The position numbers and the translations under genes were made by a program. Positions 6,148 through 6,230 of a stretch of 6,230 nt of DNA are shown here, piece by piece. A model generated the notes under the pieces. That model was not told the origin of the DNA. It searched no databases and was given only the letters and a program-made list of their open reading frames with translations. Positions within the stretch are counted from its first letter, which is position 1. Every line of letters starts with the position of its first letter. This DNA comes from Dehalococcoidia bacterium (GTDB lineage: Bacteria > Chloroflexota > Dehalococcoidia > UBA1151 > UBA1328), in NCBI GenBank assembly GCA_030745955.1, contig JASLNQ010000136.1, positions 1-6,230 on the forward strand, given 5' to 3'.

Positions 6148-6230
6148 TGGACCATTCCCCCGAAAACCCCGGCGATACCGCCGGTGACAACCCCGCTGGC
6201 AATGCCGGTCCACTGGTCGGCATATTCGCC
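6147..6230 (+). CDS. Start of an unidentified gene, cut by the window edge
   Basis: An open frame of 28 codons runs from an ATG to the last base, beginning MDHSPENPGDTAGDNPAGNA and continuing to GPLVGIFA. An in-frame GTG at 6135 is an alternative start; AGGTG at 6122-6126 would be a fair Shine-Dalgarno for it (eight bases) and a distant one for the ATG. The first part is a Pro/Gly/Asp/Asn-rich, probably disordered segment built from two 24-base units (NPGDTAGD, NPAGNAGP); the LVGIFA that follows could be a beta strand or the start of a membrane helix. Lying 39 bases after cysN on the same strand, it may belong to the cysDN operon. I do not recognise it: nothing visible matches the starts of APS kinase, CysQ, APS/PAPS reductase or sulfotransferase. 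Confidence 0.5.
   Translation, partial: MDHSPENPGDTAGDNPAGNAGPLVGIFA
6165..6212 (+). repeat. Two imperfect 24-bp tandem units
   Basis: The units start with AACCCC at 6165 and 6189 and both carry GCCGGT near their end (6180-6185 and 6204-6209). The period of 24 bases equals eight codons, so the repeat is kept at protein level (NPGDTAGD / NPAGNAGP) within the partial gene. Confidence 0.4.

Overview
The window is GC-rich, densely coding bacterial DNA. It most resembles a free-living, possibly uncultured marine or soil proteobacterium. That placement is inferred from base composition, Shine-Dalgarno use and gene content only; no rRNA or other strong taxonomic marker is present.

Layout, left to right. 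Positions 1-242 hold no recognisable gene, only two copies of an 8-bp palindrome near the left edge and a good ribosome binding site at the right end. At 243-860 (+) is a two-domain NIPSNAP-family protein. A 107-bp convergent gap with a G5/C5 inverted repeat follows. At 968-1753 (-) is a divergent HpcH/HpaI-family aldolase/lyase. It shares a 109-bp gap with a divergently transcribed type I sulfatase of the Pseudomonas arylsulfatase type at 1863-3485 (+). A 415-bp non-coding stretch at 3486-3900 carries two clear perfect inverted repeats. Then comes cysD-cysN (3901-4833 and 4833-6107, +), the two subunits of GTP-driven ATP sulfurylase, overlapping by one base. A new reading frame begins at about 6147 and runs off the right edge.

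How the genes may work together. The sulfatase can release sulfate from an organic sulfate ester, and CysDN activates sulfate to adenosine 5'-phosphosulfate (APS). The aldolase and the NIPSNAP protein look like parts of a catabolic or accessory metabolic region and may act on the carbon skeleton left after desulfation. That link is an inference from proximity. The aldolase has a substitution at the position of the family's catalytic His, so its chemistry may not be the textbook one. No mobile element, CRISPR array, tRNA or rRNA was seen. I did not find strong evidence for a wholly new system; the best leads are the non-canonical aldolase paired with the sulfatase, and the palindrome-bearing leader upstream of cysDN.
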